DNA of 64,000 nt from contig NZ_JAHXBG010000006.1 in assembly GCF_020103725.1 (NCBI RefSeq), forward strand, positions 62,001-126,000, written 5' to 3'. Position numbers and translations under genes: made by a program. The notes beneath the pieces were generated by a model. The model saw only the letters and a list, made by a program, of their open reading frames with translations, did no database searches and was not told the origin of the DNA. The DNA comes from Hyalangium gracile (GTDB lineage: Bacteria; Myxococcota; Myxococcia; Myxococcales; Myxococcaceae). The first letter of the stretch is position 1; each line of letters starts with the position of its first letter. Of this stretch, positions 1-8,335 are shown one piece after another.

Positions 1-1
1 G

Positions 2-937
2 AGCAACGACAAGTGGGTGCTGGGGTCCGCGCTCAAGGAGGTGCGCTCGAAGCTGGGGAGCGGCTACGCCGCGACGCTGCGCTGCACGGAGGCCTCGTGC
101 ATGGCCGAGTCCGCGGAGACGCTCGATGCGGACCTCGTCGTCACCTCGCGCCTGGCGCTGGAGGACGACGGGTGGACCTTTCGCCTGTGGACCTACAACC
201 GTGACCGCAACCGGGTGGAGACGGACTCCGTGTCGGGCCGCAATCCACGCGACGTGAAGTTCCAGAAGGCCGCCGCGGACCTGCTGGCCCAGCGGCTCCA
301 GGGGCTGGCGAAGCCCCGGGCCATCCTCGCGGTGAAGGTGAATGTGCCGCAGGCGGTGGTTCGCCTGGGGGACAAGACGCTGGGGGTAGGCAACCTGGAG
401 CGGAACGTGCCGCCGGTCGAGGCTGCCCTCATCGTCGAGGCGGACGGCTTCACCTCGTACAACAAGCCCGTGGCCCTCAAGCCGGGGGAGAAGAGCTCCG
501 TGGAGGTGCTGCTGCAGCTGGCGGGCCCGTCGCAGGATGCTCCCTCGGAGGTGGCGGCGGAGGCGACGCAGAAGAAGCAGGGGGCTCCGGCTCCCGCCAT
601 CCTCAAGCGGCCGGCGCTGTACACGGCGGTGGTGGGGGCGCTCGCCATGGGCGCGGGCGTGGTGATGGGCATGCAGGCCAGGAAGGTCGCGGACCGGGCC
701 CAGGACACGGATGGTGACGGCGTTGCCAACATCACCCGTCAGGAGCGCATCGACTTGAAGGGCCAGGCCAACCTCTCCACGGCGCTGCTGGCGGGAGGCG
801 CCGCGGTGGCTGGCGGCAGCGTGCTGTGGCTGGTGCTCATGCCCACCCGGACCGAGGCCCCGAAGGCGGCGCCGGGCGCGGCCAGCGGCACCACCTCCTC
901 CACCGCGTTCCACCTCCTCCTGGGCGGGAGCTTCTGA
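2..937 (+). CDS. PEGA-type envelope protein, 5' end cut by window edge
   Basis: The open frame is already running at base 2, so the start lies outside the window. The visible part aligns closely with the neighbour at 1350-2603, starting at about residue 102 of that protein. It has an alpha/beta region with TLDADLVVTSRLAL, then a PEGA-like domain (AVKVNVPQAVVRLG onward), two hydrophobic helices near the C-terminus (ALYTAVVGALAMGAGVVMG and the ANLSTALLAGG region) and a DTDGDGVAN calcium-loop-like linker. PEGA domains are surface-associated beta modules. The exact role is unknown; an envelope-anchored location is inferred. It is followed 2 nt later by a small lipoprotein gene, repeating the arrangement of the second copy, so the pair looks like a tandem duplication. 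Confidence 0.85.
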   Translation, partial: SNDKWVLGSALKEVRSKLGSGYAATLRCTEASCMAESAETLDADLVVTSRLALEDDGWTFRLWTYNRDRNRVETDSVSGRNPRDVKFQKAAADLLAQRLQGLAKPRAILAVKVNVPQAVVRLGDKTLGVGNLERNVPPVEAALIVEADGFTSYNKPVALKPGEKSSVEVLLQLAGPSQDAPSEVAAEATQKKQGAPAPAILKRPALYTAVVGALAMGAGVVMGMQARKVADRAQDTDGDGVANITRQERIDLKGQANLSTALLAGGAAVAGGSVLWLVLMPTRTEAPKAAPGAASGTTSSTAFHLLLGGSF

Positions 938-939
938 CC

Positions 940-1191
940 ATGAAGGCGCTCTACCTTTCCCTGTGGTGCGCTCTGGCGGGTGCCGCCCTGGGCTGTGTCG
1001 GGGACCTGCCGGACGAGCTGCCCTATGGCTGCGAGACGGCGGACGACTGCGGCGGGGACGGCTACGTCTGCACGGTGCTGCCGGATGCGCGCCGCTACTG
1101 CTGCCTGCCCGCGGACGAGACGTGCAACGGCGTCGATGACGACTGCGACGGCGTGGTGGACGATGTGTCGAGCGGGCCCTGCAACCGCTGA
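940..1191 (+). CDS. Small Cys-rich MopE-like lipoprotein (short paralogue)
   Basis: An 83-residue protein with a signal peptide ending in the lipobox LGC (GAALGC), so it should be a lipoprotein. The mature part carries paired Cys residues and one CNGVDDDCDGVVDD element, the putative metal-binding motif of MopE-type proteins. It matches the first ~75 residues of the 461-residue protein at 2606-3991 and then stops, so it is a short or truncated paralogue lacking the repeat array. The start ATG lies 2 nt after the upstream stop, with GGGAGC as ribosome binding site inside the preceding gene. Function is unknown; metal or calcium binding at the outer membrane is inferred. Confidence 0.8.
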   Translation: MKALYLSLWCALAGAALGCVGDLPDELPYGCETADDCGGDGYVCTVLPDARRYCCLPADETCNGVDDDCDGVVDDVSSGPCNR

Positions 1192-1349
1192 GGGCCCGGG
1201 TCCAGCGGTTTCGGATGTAGGCAAGGACAGCCGGGCGGGCCTGTGACAGGGCCGAGGCCGGGGGCCGGAGGCGGCTGCTTGCCTCGCCAGGCGCATGATC
1301 TGTTCTCTGGGTAATTCCTTGTCGCAGGGCGGCGGGGTAGAACGGGGCC

Positions 1350-2603
1350 ATGCGTACCTTTGGCCTTCCGCTTACCGGCCTGCTCACGCTCTCGCTCATG
1401 CTGCTCGCCCCGTCCGCCGGAGCCCAGCAGGAGGAGGGTGGCATGGGGTTGGATCTCTCCGGTTCCGATGAGAATCAGGAGGCCCCCGCTGGGGGAGACG
1501 AGCAGCCCGGCTCCATCGGCCTGGACCTGAGTGGCGAGGTGGCCAACTCGGACCTGCTGCCGCGTGTGGTCATCCTCGGGCTGGACACGCCGGAGCGAGC
1601 CGGTGCGGCGGTGGCCTCCCGCTGGCTGAAGGGGCTCTACGTCTCCGCTCGGAGCAACGAGAAGTGGGTGCTGAGCTCGCCGCTCAAGGAGGTGCGCGAG
1701 AAGCTGGGCGATGGCTACACGGCGGCGCTGCAGTGCGCGGAGTCCGCGTGCATGGCGGAGCCCGCGGAGACGCTCGATGCGGACCTGCTCGTCACCTCGC
1801 GCCTGGCGCTCGAGGACGAGGGGTGGACCTTCCGCCTGTGGATCTTCGATCGCGACCGCAACCGGGTGGAGATGGACTTCGTGACGGGCCGCAACCCGAA
1901 GGACGCGAAGTTCCAGAAGGCCGCCGCGGAGCTGCTGGAGCAGCGGCTGCCGAGGCTGGCCCGGCAGCGAGCCACCCTGGCGGTGAAGGTGAACGTGCCG
2001 CAGGCGGTGGTGCGCCTGGGAGAGAAGACGCTGGGCGTGGGCAGCCTGGAGCGGAACGTGGCGCCGGGCGAGCCCGAGCTCATCGTCGAGGCGGACGGCT
2101 TCACCTCGTACAACAAGCCCGTCACCCTCAAGTCGGGAGAGAAGACCGAGGTGGCGGTGTACCTGGAGCTGACGGGCACGTCGGCGGACGGCCCCTCGGA
2201 GGTGGCGGCGGAGGCGCTGGAGACGCGCAAGGAGTCCTCGATGCCGGCGGTGTTCAGCCGGCCGGCGCTGTACACGGCGGTGGTGGGGGCGCTCGCCATG
2301 GGCGCGGGCGTGGTGGTCGGCATGCAGGCCAAGAACATCGCGGACCGGGCTCCGGATGGGGATGGCAACGGCATCTCGGACATCACCCGCAAGGAGCGCA
2401 TTGACGGCCAGAACCAGGCCAACCTCTCCACGGCGCTGCTGACGGGAGGCGCCGCGGTGGTGGGCGGCAGCGTGCTGTGGCTCGTCATCATGCCCACGCG
2501 GAGTGAGGCCCCGAAGGCGGCGCCGAGCGTGGCCCCCGGAGCAGCCAGCGGGGGGACTACCTCCTCCACCGCACTCCATCTCTTGTTTGGCGGGAGCTTC
2601 TGA
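1350..2603 (+). CDS. PEGA-domain envelope protein with C-terminal membrane helices
   Basis: A 417-residue protein. Residues 1-25 form a signal peptide (cleavage after SAGA). A low-complexity segment with two GLDLSG repeats follows (about 33-62), then an alpha/beta domain (70-205), a PEGA-like domain (209-275), and two hydrophobic helices (306-325 and 359-381) around a DGDGNGISD loop. PEGA modules occur in surface and envelope proteins; here the protein is probably tethered in the envelope by its C-terminus. It is nearly collinear with the gene cut by the left window edge. It precedes a lipoprotein gene by 2 nt, so the two are co-transcribed and probably act together. No enzymatic motif is visible. 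Confidence 0.88.
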   Translation: MRTFGLPLTGLLTLSLMLLAPSAGAQQEEGGMGLDLSGSDENQEAPAGGDEQPGSIGLDLSGEVANSDLLPRVVILGLDTPERAGAAVASRWLKGLYVSARSNEKWVLSSPLKEVREKLGDGYTAALQCAESACMAEPAETLDADLLVTSRLALEDEGWTFRLWIFDRDRNRVEMDFVTGRNPKDAKFQKAAAELLEQRLPRLARQRATLAVKVNVPQAVVRLGEKTLGVGSLERNVAPGEPELIVEADGFTSYNKPVTLKSGEKTEVAVYLELTGTSADGPSEVAAEALETRKESSMPAVFSRPALYTAVVGALAMGAGVVVGMQAKNIADRAPDGDGNGISDITRKERIDGQNQANLSTALLTGGAAVVGGSVLWLVIMPTRSEAPKAAPSVAPGAASGGTTSSTALHLLFGGSF

Positions 2604-2605
2604 AC

Positions 2606-3991
2606 ATGAAGGCGCTTTATCTCTCCTTGAGCTTGCTGCTGTGTAGCGTCCTCTTCGGGGCCGCCTCGGGCTGCGTCGTCGACTTCCCGGACGAGCTGCC
2701 CTACACCTGCGAGACGGACGCGGACTGTGGCGGCAAGGGCTACCTCTGTACCGCCCTGCCGGACACGCGGCGTTACTGCTGCCTGCCCGAGGCCGAGCAG
2801 TGCAACAAGCTCGACGACGACTGCAACGGCCAGGTGGACGATCTGACGGGGGAGAGCTGCTACACGGGCAGCCAGGAGACGCTCAACGTGGGCTCGTGCC
2901 GCCCGGGCAAGCCCGTGTGCGGAGAGGGCAACATCCGCTGCCTGGGCGAGGTGCTCCCCTCCACCGAGCTGTGCAACGGCAGGGATGACGACTGCGACGG
3001 CACCGTGGACGAGGGCTTCGACTTCCAGACGAGCCGGGAGACGTGCGGCCGCTGCGATCAGGCCTGCGGCACGCTCGAGGACTGCGTGAGCGGCCAGTGC
3101 GCGCGGCGCAGGGAGGTGGCATGCGACAACACGCAGGATGACGACACGGACGGGGACATCGACTGCGTGGACACGGACTGCAACAGCCTGCCGTGTGGCC
3201 CCGGCTGCACCTGCATTGCGCGCAAGAAGGCGGAGACGGACTGCAACAACCAGGCGGATGACGAAGGAGACGGCCTCATCGACTGCCTGGATCCGGACTG
3301 CGACTCGCGCTCCTGTGGCCCCGGCTGCCAGTGCCTGAACCTCACGCGAGGCGAGGCCGACTGCATCAACACCGTCAATGATGACGGGGACGCCCAGACG
3401 GACTGCGCGGACTCGGACTGCAACGAGAAGTCGTGCGGCGAAGGGTGCTTCTGCCGGAACAATGTGAAGGCCGAGGACCTGTGCGACGACAACCTGGACA
3501 ACGACGGTGACGGGACCATGGCCGCCCCGAAGACGGACTGCCAGGACAATGACTGCGTCTCCAAGCCCTGCGGCGTGGGCTGCCTGTGCGTGGCCGTCAA
3601 CACCAAGAAGGAAGTGGTGTGCTCGGACAAGCTGGACAATGACGGTGACGGGACCATGGCCACCCCGAGGACGGACTGCCAGGACTCGGACTGCAACGGG
3701 GAGGTGTGTGCCGTCGGCGGCGGAGCCAGATGCACCAACTCGGCCTGTGCGGAGATCAACTGCGCCGACACCCTCGATAACGACGGGGATGGGCTGGTGG
3801 ACTGCGCGGACACGATGGACTGCTCCACCTGCGGTCCGGGCTGCACTTGCGTAAGCGGCGTGAAGAAGGAGACCCAATGCGCCGACACCCTCGATAACGA
3901 CGGGGATGGCCTGCTGAACTGCGCGGACCCGGACTGCAACGGCGTGGCCTGCGGTGGAAACCGCACGTGCACCAACAGCACCTGCCAGTGA
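2606..3991 (+). CDS. Cys-rich lipoprotein with MopE-like Asp/Cys repeats
   Basis: A 461-residue protein with a signal peptide and lipobox (AASGC). After two CNxxDDDCNG/CDG elements typical of the putative Cu-binding MopE motif, it carries about seven repeats of roughly 40 residues, each with DNDGDG-like acidic loops followed by CxDxDC and CGxGCxC. These look like calcium- or metal-binding cystine-rich repeats, as in surface-exposed myxobacterial lipoproteins. The start is set by ATG 2606 with GGGAGC upstream inside the end of the preceding gene. It forms a two-gene unit with the PEGA protein. The repeat array is much longer than in the paralogue at 940-1191, which fits expansion or loss of repeats after duplication. 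Confidence 0.85.
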   Translation: MKALYLSLSLLLCSVLFGAASGCVVDFPDELPYTCETDADCGGKGYLCTALPDTRRYCCLPEAEQCNKLDDDCNGQVDDLTGESCYTGSQETLNVGSCRPGKPVCGEGNIRCLGEVLPSTELCNGRDDDCDGTVDEGFDFQTSRETCGRCDQACGTLEDCVSGQCARRREVACDNTQDDDTDGDIDCVDTDCNSLPCGPGCTCIARKKAETDCNNQADDEGDGLIDCLDPDCDSRSCGPGCQCLNLTRGEADCINTVNDDGDAQTDCADSDCNEKSCGEGCFCRNNVKAEDLCDDNLDNDGDGTMAAPKTDCQDNDCVSKPCGVGCLCVAVNTKKEVVCSDKLDNDGDGTMATPRTDCQDSDCNGEVCAVGGGARCTNSACAEINCADTLDNDGDGLVDCADTMDCSTCGPGCTCVSGVKKETQCADTLDNDGDGLLNCADPDCNGVACGGNRTCTNSTCQ

Positions 3992-4004
3992 GCCCTTGGG
4001 CGCC

Positions 4005-4346
4005 ATGAAGCTCTTCCTGGCCCTGCTTGCCCTCCTGGGGGCCGTGCTCCTCGCCAGCCAGCTCCTCTTCCGCTCCCGGGCGGGAGAGGCGCGGCGGTGG
4101 GTGGCGCAGGAGGGCGCGCTGCTGCTGGATGTCCGCTCCGCTCAGGAGTTCGCTGCCGGACACCTGCCCGGCGCGGTGAACGTCCCCGTCTCCCAGCTTG
4201 CCGCACAGGTTGGGACGTTGGGCGACAAGGGGCGCCCCGTCGTCGTCTACTGCGCAAGTGGGGTGCGCAGTACGCGTGCCACCTCCATGCTGCGCGAGGC
4301 GGGCTTCTCCCGGGTGTTGAACCTCGGGATCATGTCCGCCTGGTAG
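4005..4346 (+). CDS. Membrane-anchored rhodanese-domain protein
   Basis: A 113-residue protein with one N-terminal membrane helix (KLFLALLALLGAVLLASQLLF) and a single rhodanese domain. It has the LLDVRSAQEFAAGHLPGAVNVP signature region and a loop with the catalytic cysteine, VYCASGVRS. Single-domain rhodaneses transfer sulfane sulfur or act in redox and thiol chemistry; the anchor places this one at the inner membrane, with the domain on one face only. It starts 13 nt after the lipoprotein gene and may be co-transcribed with it. The active-site Cys is present, so activity is plausible. The substrate is unknown. Confidence 0.88.
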   Translation: MKLFLALLALLGAVLLASQLLFRSRAGEARRWVAQEGALLLDVRSAQEFAAGHLPGAVNVPVSQLAAQVGTLGDKGRPVVVYCASGVRSTRATSMLREAGFSRVLNLGIMSAW

Positions 4347-4459
4347 TGCATGTAGGTGTCGGCTGTCCGACGGAGAGGAAAGTCAGAACTCTCCGCAGTG
4401 GAGAAAGTGGGAGCTGATCGGGTTGCTGGATCGCCACCCCGTGAAAAGCTTTCCCTCCC

Positions 4460-5890
4460 ATGGGTGGCGACGACCTTATCGCACAGACCGTGCTGTCGAG
4501 TGTGGCCTCCCCAGGTGACGCGATGCGGAGCGTTCAGGAAGCCCAGGATGGAGATGTCCTGGGCAACTACCAGCTCGAGCGACTCCTGGGCGAAGGCTCC
4601 ATGGGTCGTGTCTTCCAGGCTCGCCACGTGCGCCTGGGGCGGCAGGTGGCCCTCAAGGTGCTCCGCCCCCAGCACGCGCAGGATGTCAGCTTCGTCCGCC
4701 GCTTCTTCCAGGAGGCGCGCTCCGTCAACCAGATCAACCACGAGCACATCGTGGAGATCTTCGACTTCGTCGAGGAGCCACAGCGGGGCCAGGTCTACTG
4801 CGTGATGGAGCTGTTGCGCGGGCAGAGCCTCGCCTCGCTGCTGAAGGAGGAGAAGCTGTCGCTCGAGCGCATCCAGCGCATCGGCGTGCAGGTGTGCGCG
4901 GCGCTCGGCGCGGCCCACGCGGTGGGCGTGGTGCACCGGGACGTCAAGCCCGACAACCTCTTCCTGGTCCACCGCGGTGGCCAGATGGACTTCGTGAAGG
5001 TGCTCGACTTCGGGGTGGCGAAGATTCTCACCTCCGAGGGGACGGGCAACACGCTGGACGGCACCATCATCGGAACGCCCACGTACATGGCGCCCGAGCA
5101 GGCCGCCGGGCTGCCGGTGGATCAGCGCGCGGACATCTACGCGGTGGGCAACCTGCTGTACGAGATGCTGGCGGGGCACCCGCCGTTCCAGGCGCCCGCC
5201 TTCGGCCAGCTCGTGGTGCAGATCATCACCCAGCCGCCTCCGCCGCTGCCTGACCGGCTGGCCTCGGGAGAGCCGATGCCGCCCGCGCTGGCGGAGCTGG
5301 TGCTGCGCTGCCTCGCCAAGGAGCCGGAGGCCCGGCCCCAGCGGCTCGAGGAAGTCACCACGGCGCTGCTGACGCTGGGCAGCAAGCCCGCCGTCTCCCT
5401 GCCCGTGGATGACGAGGAGATTCCCACCCGGCGCACGCGGATGCGGCCGGACGCGTGGTGGCTGAACCCGCGCCTGCCGATGCTGGTGGGCGGCATGGCC
5501 ATCGCGATGCTGGCGGGCGCGCTCACGTGGCACGGGATGGAGAAGCTGCTGGAGTCTCCTGCTCCCGCGCCGGTGGAGGCTCCCGCTCCCGTCACCCTCA
5601 CCGTGCGGACCTTCCCGGAGGGCGCGCGTGTCATTCGCGCGGACACGGGCGAGGCGCTCGGCGTCACGCCGCTGGTGAAGGAGCTGCCGCGCGCGGATGC
5701 CGCGCTGGGGCTGCGCGTGGAGCTTGCGGGCTACGTTCCCCTGGAGCGCCAGGTGCGGCTGGACTCGCACGCCGTCATCGAAGTTCCCCTGGCCAAGGAG
5801 AAGCCGGCCCCGCCTCCGCCCGCGCCGGCGAAGGCGGCTCCGCGCAAGGAGGTGAAGCGCGATGCCCTCATCGATCCGTTCGCGCAGTGA
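4460..5890 (+). CDS. Ser/Thr protein kinase with membrane helix and PEGA domain
   Basis: A 476-residue Hanks-type kinase. Residues ~38-305 form the kinase domain: glycine loop GEGSMGRVF (44-52), catalytic Lys66 in VALKV, catalytic loop HRDVKPDN (159-166), DFG at ~183-185 and APEQ (211-214). All catalytic residues are intact. A membrane helix follows at ~340-360, then a Pro/Ala linker and a PEGA domain (~383-455) on the far side, so an envelope signal could be passed to a cytoplasmic kinase. A later start at 4526 is possible because no clear ribosome binding site precedes 4460. Its last 29 nt overlap the downstream TPR gene, so the two are translationally coupled and probably work together. 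Confidence 0.92.
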   Translation: MGGDDLIAQTVLSSVASPGDAMRSVQEAQDGDVLGNYQLERLLGEGSMGRVFQARHVRLGRQVALKVLRPQHAQDVSFVRRFFQEARSVNQINHEHIVEIFDFVEEPQRGQVYCVMELLRGQSLASLLKEEKLSLERIQRIGVQVCAALGAAHAVGVVHRDVKPDNLFLVHRGGQMDFVKVLDFGVAKILTSEGTGNTLDGTIIGTPTYMAPEQAAGLPVDQRADIYAVGNLLYEMLAGHPPFQAPAFGQLVVQIITQPPPPLPDRLASGEPMPPALAELVLRCLAKEPEARPQRLEEVTTALLTLGSKPAVSLPVDDEEIPTRRTRMRPDAWWLNPRLPMLVGGMAIAMLAGALTWHGMEKLLESPAPAPVEAPAPVTLTVRTFPEGARVIRADTGEALGVTPLVKELPRADAALGLRVELAGYVPLERQVRLDSHAVIEVPLAKEKPAPPPPAPAKAAPRKEVKRDALIDPFAQ

Positions 5891-6611
5891 GCGCTGGTGG
5901 CTGTCCGTGCTGTTGCTCGTGCTGTGGGGGCTGCTCGCGCCGCTGCCCGCGGCAGGAGCGCAGCTCACCGACGAGGCCAAGGCGCAGGCGCGCGTGAAGT
6001 ACAACGACGGCAACGTCGCCTACGAGCAGGGAGACTTCCGCAAGGCGCTGGCCTCCTTCAACGCGGCGTACCAGCTGGCCCCGCTGCCGGGGTTCCTCTT
6101 CAACGTGGCCCAGTGCCACCGCCAGCTCGGCGCCTACGAGCGGGCCGCTCACTTCTACCGGCGCTACCTGAGCCTGTCCGCGAAGGAGCCGGCCAACGCG
6201 CCCATGGTGAGGGAGCTGATCGCGGAGATGGAGTCCAAGGCGAAGCAGCAGGCCGCGAGCCGCTCCGCGCGACAGAAGCCGGTGGTGCAGGCGAAGGGAG
6301 TGGAGAAGGATCGTCCCGAGGCCATCCACGCCAGGGCTTCCGAGCAGCGGGAGCACAGCGCGCTGAAGGAGGCCTCGCGCAAGGCCGTGGATCAGCGCAC
6401 CTCCCAGTCGCTCTCGGGGACGCGGAAGCCCCTGCCGTCGGAGGCGGTGCCGGGGGTGCCGGCGTCCGAGCCGCCGCGCGAGTCGCTGACGCGCAAGTGG
6501 TGGGTGTGGGCGGGAGCGGGGGCGGCGGTGCTCCTGACGGGAGGCATCGTCTACGCCGCCACCTCGTCCGACCCGCGCCCGACGACGCTGGGTTCCTTAC
6601 CCGCGCGCTGA
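5862..6611 (+). CDS. Secreted/envelope TPR protein coupled to the kinase
   Basis: A 249-residue protein with an N-terminal hydrophobic signal (WWLSVLLLVLWGLLAPLPAAGA) and two or three TPR-like helices (~38-115), including GNVAYEQGDFRKALASFNAA and a second unit with FYRRYLSLS. A charged low-complexity middle follows, then a C-terminal membrane helix (~207-228). Myxobacterial kinases are often paired with such TPR partners. The start is fixed by a strong AAGGAGGTG site 8 nt upstream, inside the kinase gene (29-nt overlap). It probably forms a complex with the kinase extracytoplasmic domain; this is inferred from the overlap alone. Confidence 0.85.
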   Translation: MPSSIRSRSERWWLSVLLLVLWGLLAPLPAAGAQLTDEAKAQARVKYNDGNVAYEQGDFRKALASFNAAYQLAPLPGFLFNVAQCHRQLGAYERAAHFYRRYLSLSAKEPANAPMVRELIAEMESKAKQQAASRSARQKPVVQAKGVEKDRPEAIHARASEQREHSALKEASRKAVDQRTSQSLSGTRKPLPSEAVPGVPASEPPRESLTRKWWVWAGAGAAVLLTGGIVYAATSSDPRPTTLGSLPAR

Positions 6612-6649
6612 GCCCTGTTCGGAAACGTCGGGGGTTCTGGAGAGGGTGT

Positions 6650-6675
6650 GCGCCTCGGCGAGAGCAGCGAGGCGC
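6650..6675. terminator. Stem-loop between convergent genes
   Basis: The arms GCGCCTCG and CGAGGCGC pair perfectly (8 bp) around a 10-nt loop, in the 100-bp gap between the convergent TPR gene and FHA gene. There is no T-tract, so this is a candidate bidirectional transcript end rather than a classical intrinsic terminator. Confidence 0.4.
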
Positions 6676-6711
6676 GGTGCACGAACGGCTGTGGGCGGGT
6701 GACGGAGCCGC

Positions 6712-7257
6712 TCAGATGGCTCGAGAGGCCCCAGCCTGGAGGCTGAGGCTGGCCGCGAGCCTGTCCAGGCGGACGTAGAAGCCCGCCGGATCATGGAAGG
6801 TGAGGCGCACGTCTCCCAGCTCGAGCCTCGCTCCGGGCACGAGCGGTGTCGGTCGGCCCGGCTCCAGCTCCACGCCATCGAGCTTCACGGGGCTCGACTT
6901 GGGCACGGCCTCCACCATCCACTGCCCGTACGGCCCGGTGCGCAGGACCAGGTGCTCACGCGACACGGTGGCATCGTTGATGACGAAGGCGTTGTGCGAG
7001 GCACGGCCCAGGGGCAGCACGGTGTCGTTGTCACCCATGGGCACGAGCTCGAAGCAGAGCGCGTCGCCGGCGGGCAGACAGTCGCGAAGGTCCGACACCG
7101 GCATCTGGGTGGCGGCGACGTTCTGGCGTCCGGTCTCCGGTACGTTCCACGCGCCGGCCTCCCAGACGAGCCAGGGGTGGGGGTAACGGGCCCGGAACTT
7201 CTCTTTGAGCACCAGATGCTGACGGACCAGAAGGGAGAGGAGCAGGGAGCGCGCCAT
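6712..7257 (-). CDS. FHA-domain protein
   Basis: A 181-residue protein whose C-terminal two-thirds form an FHA domain: PLGRASHNAFVINDATVSREHLVL contains the conserved Gly-Arg, the Ser-Arg-x-His and the Asn-containing strand that bind phosphothreonine. FHA proteins read the products of Ser/Thr kinases. The start ATG at 7257 was preferred over more distal in-frame starts because those run into a compositionally different region. It is the last gene of a minus-strand run that begins with a Ser/Thr kinase (10100-11710), a natural partner. The N-terminal ~60 residues are of unknown function. Confidence 0.85.
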   Translation of the reverse strand: MARSLLLSLLVRQHLVLKEKFRARYPHPWLVWEAGAWNVPETGRQNVAATQMPVSDLRDCLPAGDALCFELVPMGDNDTVLPLGRASHNAFVINDATVSREHLVLRTGPYGQWMVEAVPKSSPVKLDGVELEPGRPTPLVPGARLELGDVRLTFHDPAGFYVRLDRLAASLSLQAGASRAI

Positions 7258-7394
7258 GACTCCATGGTAAGCACCGGCTCCCATGATGTCGCAGGTGTTC
7301 CGGCGATCAGATGTCAACGAATGGGCGAAGTTCGGCTGCGGAGGGCCCACCGACGTCCACCTTGCGGCATGTGGGCATGGGGAAGTTCACAGCG

Positions 7395-8243
7395 CTACAG
7401 CTTGCGAGCGATCGCCTGGGCGAGCCGGGTTGGAGCGGCCGGGTCCAGGTTGAGGAAGAGGCCGGGCTCGGTCGCCTCCAGCTCTTGCAGGCGGGTGCGG
7501 CCCTCGTTGTCGGTGGCCACATCCACGCGGGCATAGAGCAGGGGCTGCCCCACGGCGGCGAGCACCTGCTCGCAGAGGCGCAGCTCCTCGGAGATGGGCT
7601 CGAAGAGGTGGGGCTGCTGGAAGCCGCGAGGAGTGTCCTTCATGCCCGGAGGCCTGCGTACGGCGTGGCTGAAGGCTCCGTCGAAGAAGATGTAGGCGCG
7701 CTCGCCCTCCGTCTCGAAGGCGGTGAGGTAGGGCTGCACCATCACCTCGTCCGCGGCGGACAGCGTCTGGAGGCACGACTGAGCGGCCTCCAGCTCCGCG
7801 CGCGGGAAGCGGTACGTCTTCAGCGCGTCGGCAGACACCACGGGTTTGAGCACCACGGACTCCCAGTCGCGCTCGCGCATCAGCGCGGCGAGGTCCACGG
7901 TGCCTCCCTGAGGGACCCAGACGGTGGGGGTGCAGGCAATGCCCTGGGCTTCGAGCCGGCGCAGGTACGCCTTGTGGGTGTTCCAGCGAATCACCTCAGG
8001 CGGGTTGTGGAGGCAGGTGAGCTTGCCCACCTTGGAGGCCCAGGCCACGAACGCATTGCGCCGCAGGTGGCTGTCCCAGGTGGAGCGGATGACCGCCACC
8101 TTGGTGGTGCGCCAGTCCATCCTCGGGTCATCCCAGACGACAGGGCGCGCATCCAGTCCCAGCGCCGCGAGCGCGGGAAGGAGCGGTGCCTCCTTCTCGT
8201 CGAGCTGTGGCAGGGCAGCGTAGGTGACGACGGCGACGTCCAC
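7395..8243 (-). CDS. ATP-grasp family ligase-like protein
   Basis: A 282-residue protein with a GTG start and GGGAG ribosome binding site. The fold pattern is that of RimK/glutathione-synthetase-like ATP-grasp proteins: an N-terminal Rossmann-like part (MDVAVVTYAALPQL with IRSTWDS), then the ATP-binding lid and core (WESVVLKPVVSA, VMVQPYL, YIFFDGAFSHAVRR) and a C-terminal metal-binding Glu in LQELEATEPGLFL. Family members couple ATP hydrolysis to carboxylate-amine ligation. The substrate cannot be told from the sequence. It lies 92 nt downstream of the M19-like dipeptidase gene on the same strand, so peptide or amino-acid metabolism is a plausible theme (inference). Confidence 0.82.
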   Translation of the reverse strand: MDVAVVTYAALPQLDEKEAPLLPALAALGLDARPVVWDDPRMDWRTTKVAVIRSTWDSHLRRNAFVAWASKVGKLTCLHNPPEVIRWNTHKAYLRRLEAQGIACTPTVWVPQGGTVDLAALMRERDWESVVLKPVVSADALKTYRFPRAELEAAQSCLQTLSAADEVMVQPYLTAFETEGERAYIFFDGAFSHAVRRPPGMKDTPRGFQQPHLFEPISEELRLCEQVLAAVGQPLLYARVDVATDNEGRTRLQELEATEPGLFLNLDPAAPTRLAQAIARKL

Positions 8244-8335
8244 GGTGGGAGCTCCCGAAGGCCCGCGGCGAGCGGGGAGCGCTTCTAAAGCACCCGCATT
8301 GGGATGTGTCTACCCCTCCGCCGAGCCCGGACGGC

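Noticed and set aside
3120-3960. A CRISPR-like or satellite array, because of regular DNDGDG-encoding repeats
   Set aside because: The repeat is protein-level (metal-binding motifs within an intact lipoprotein frame), with variable DNA and no spacers.
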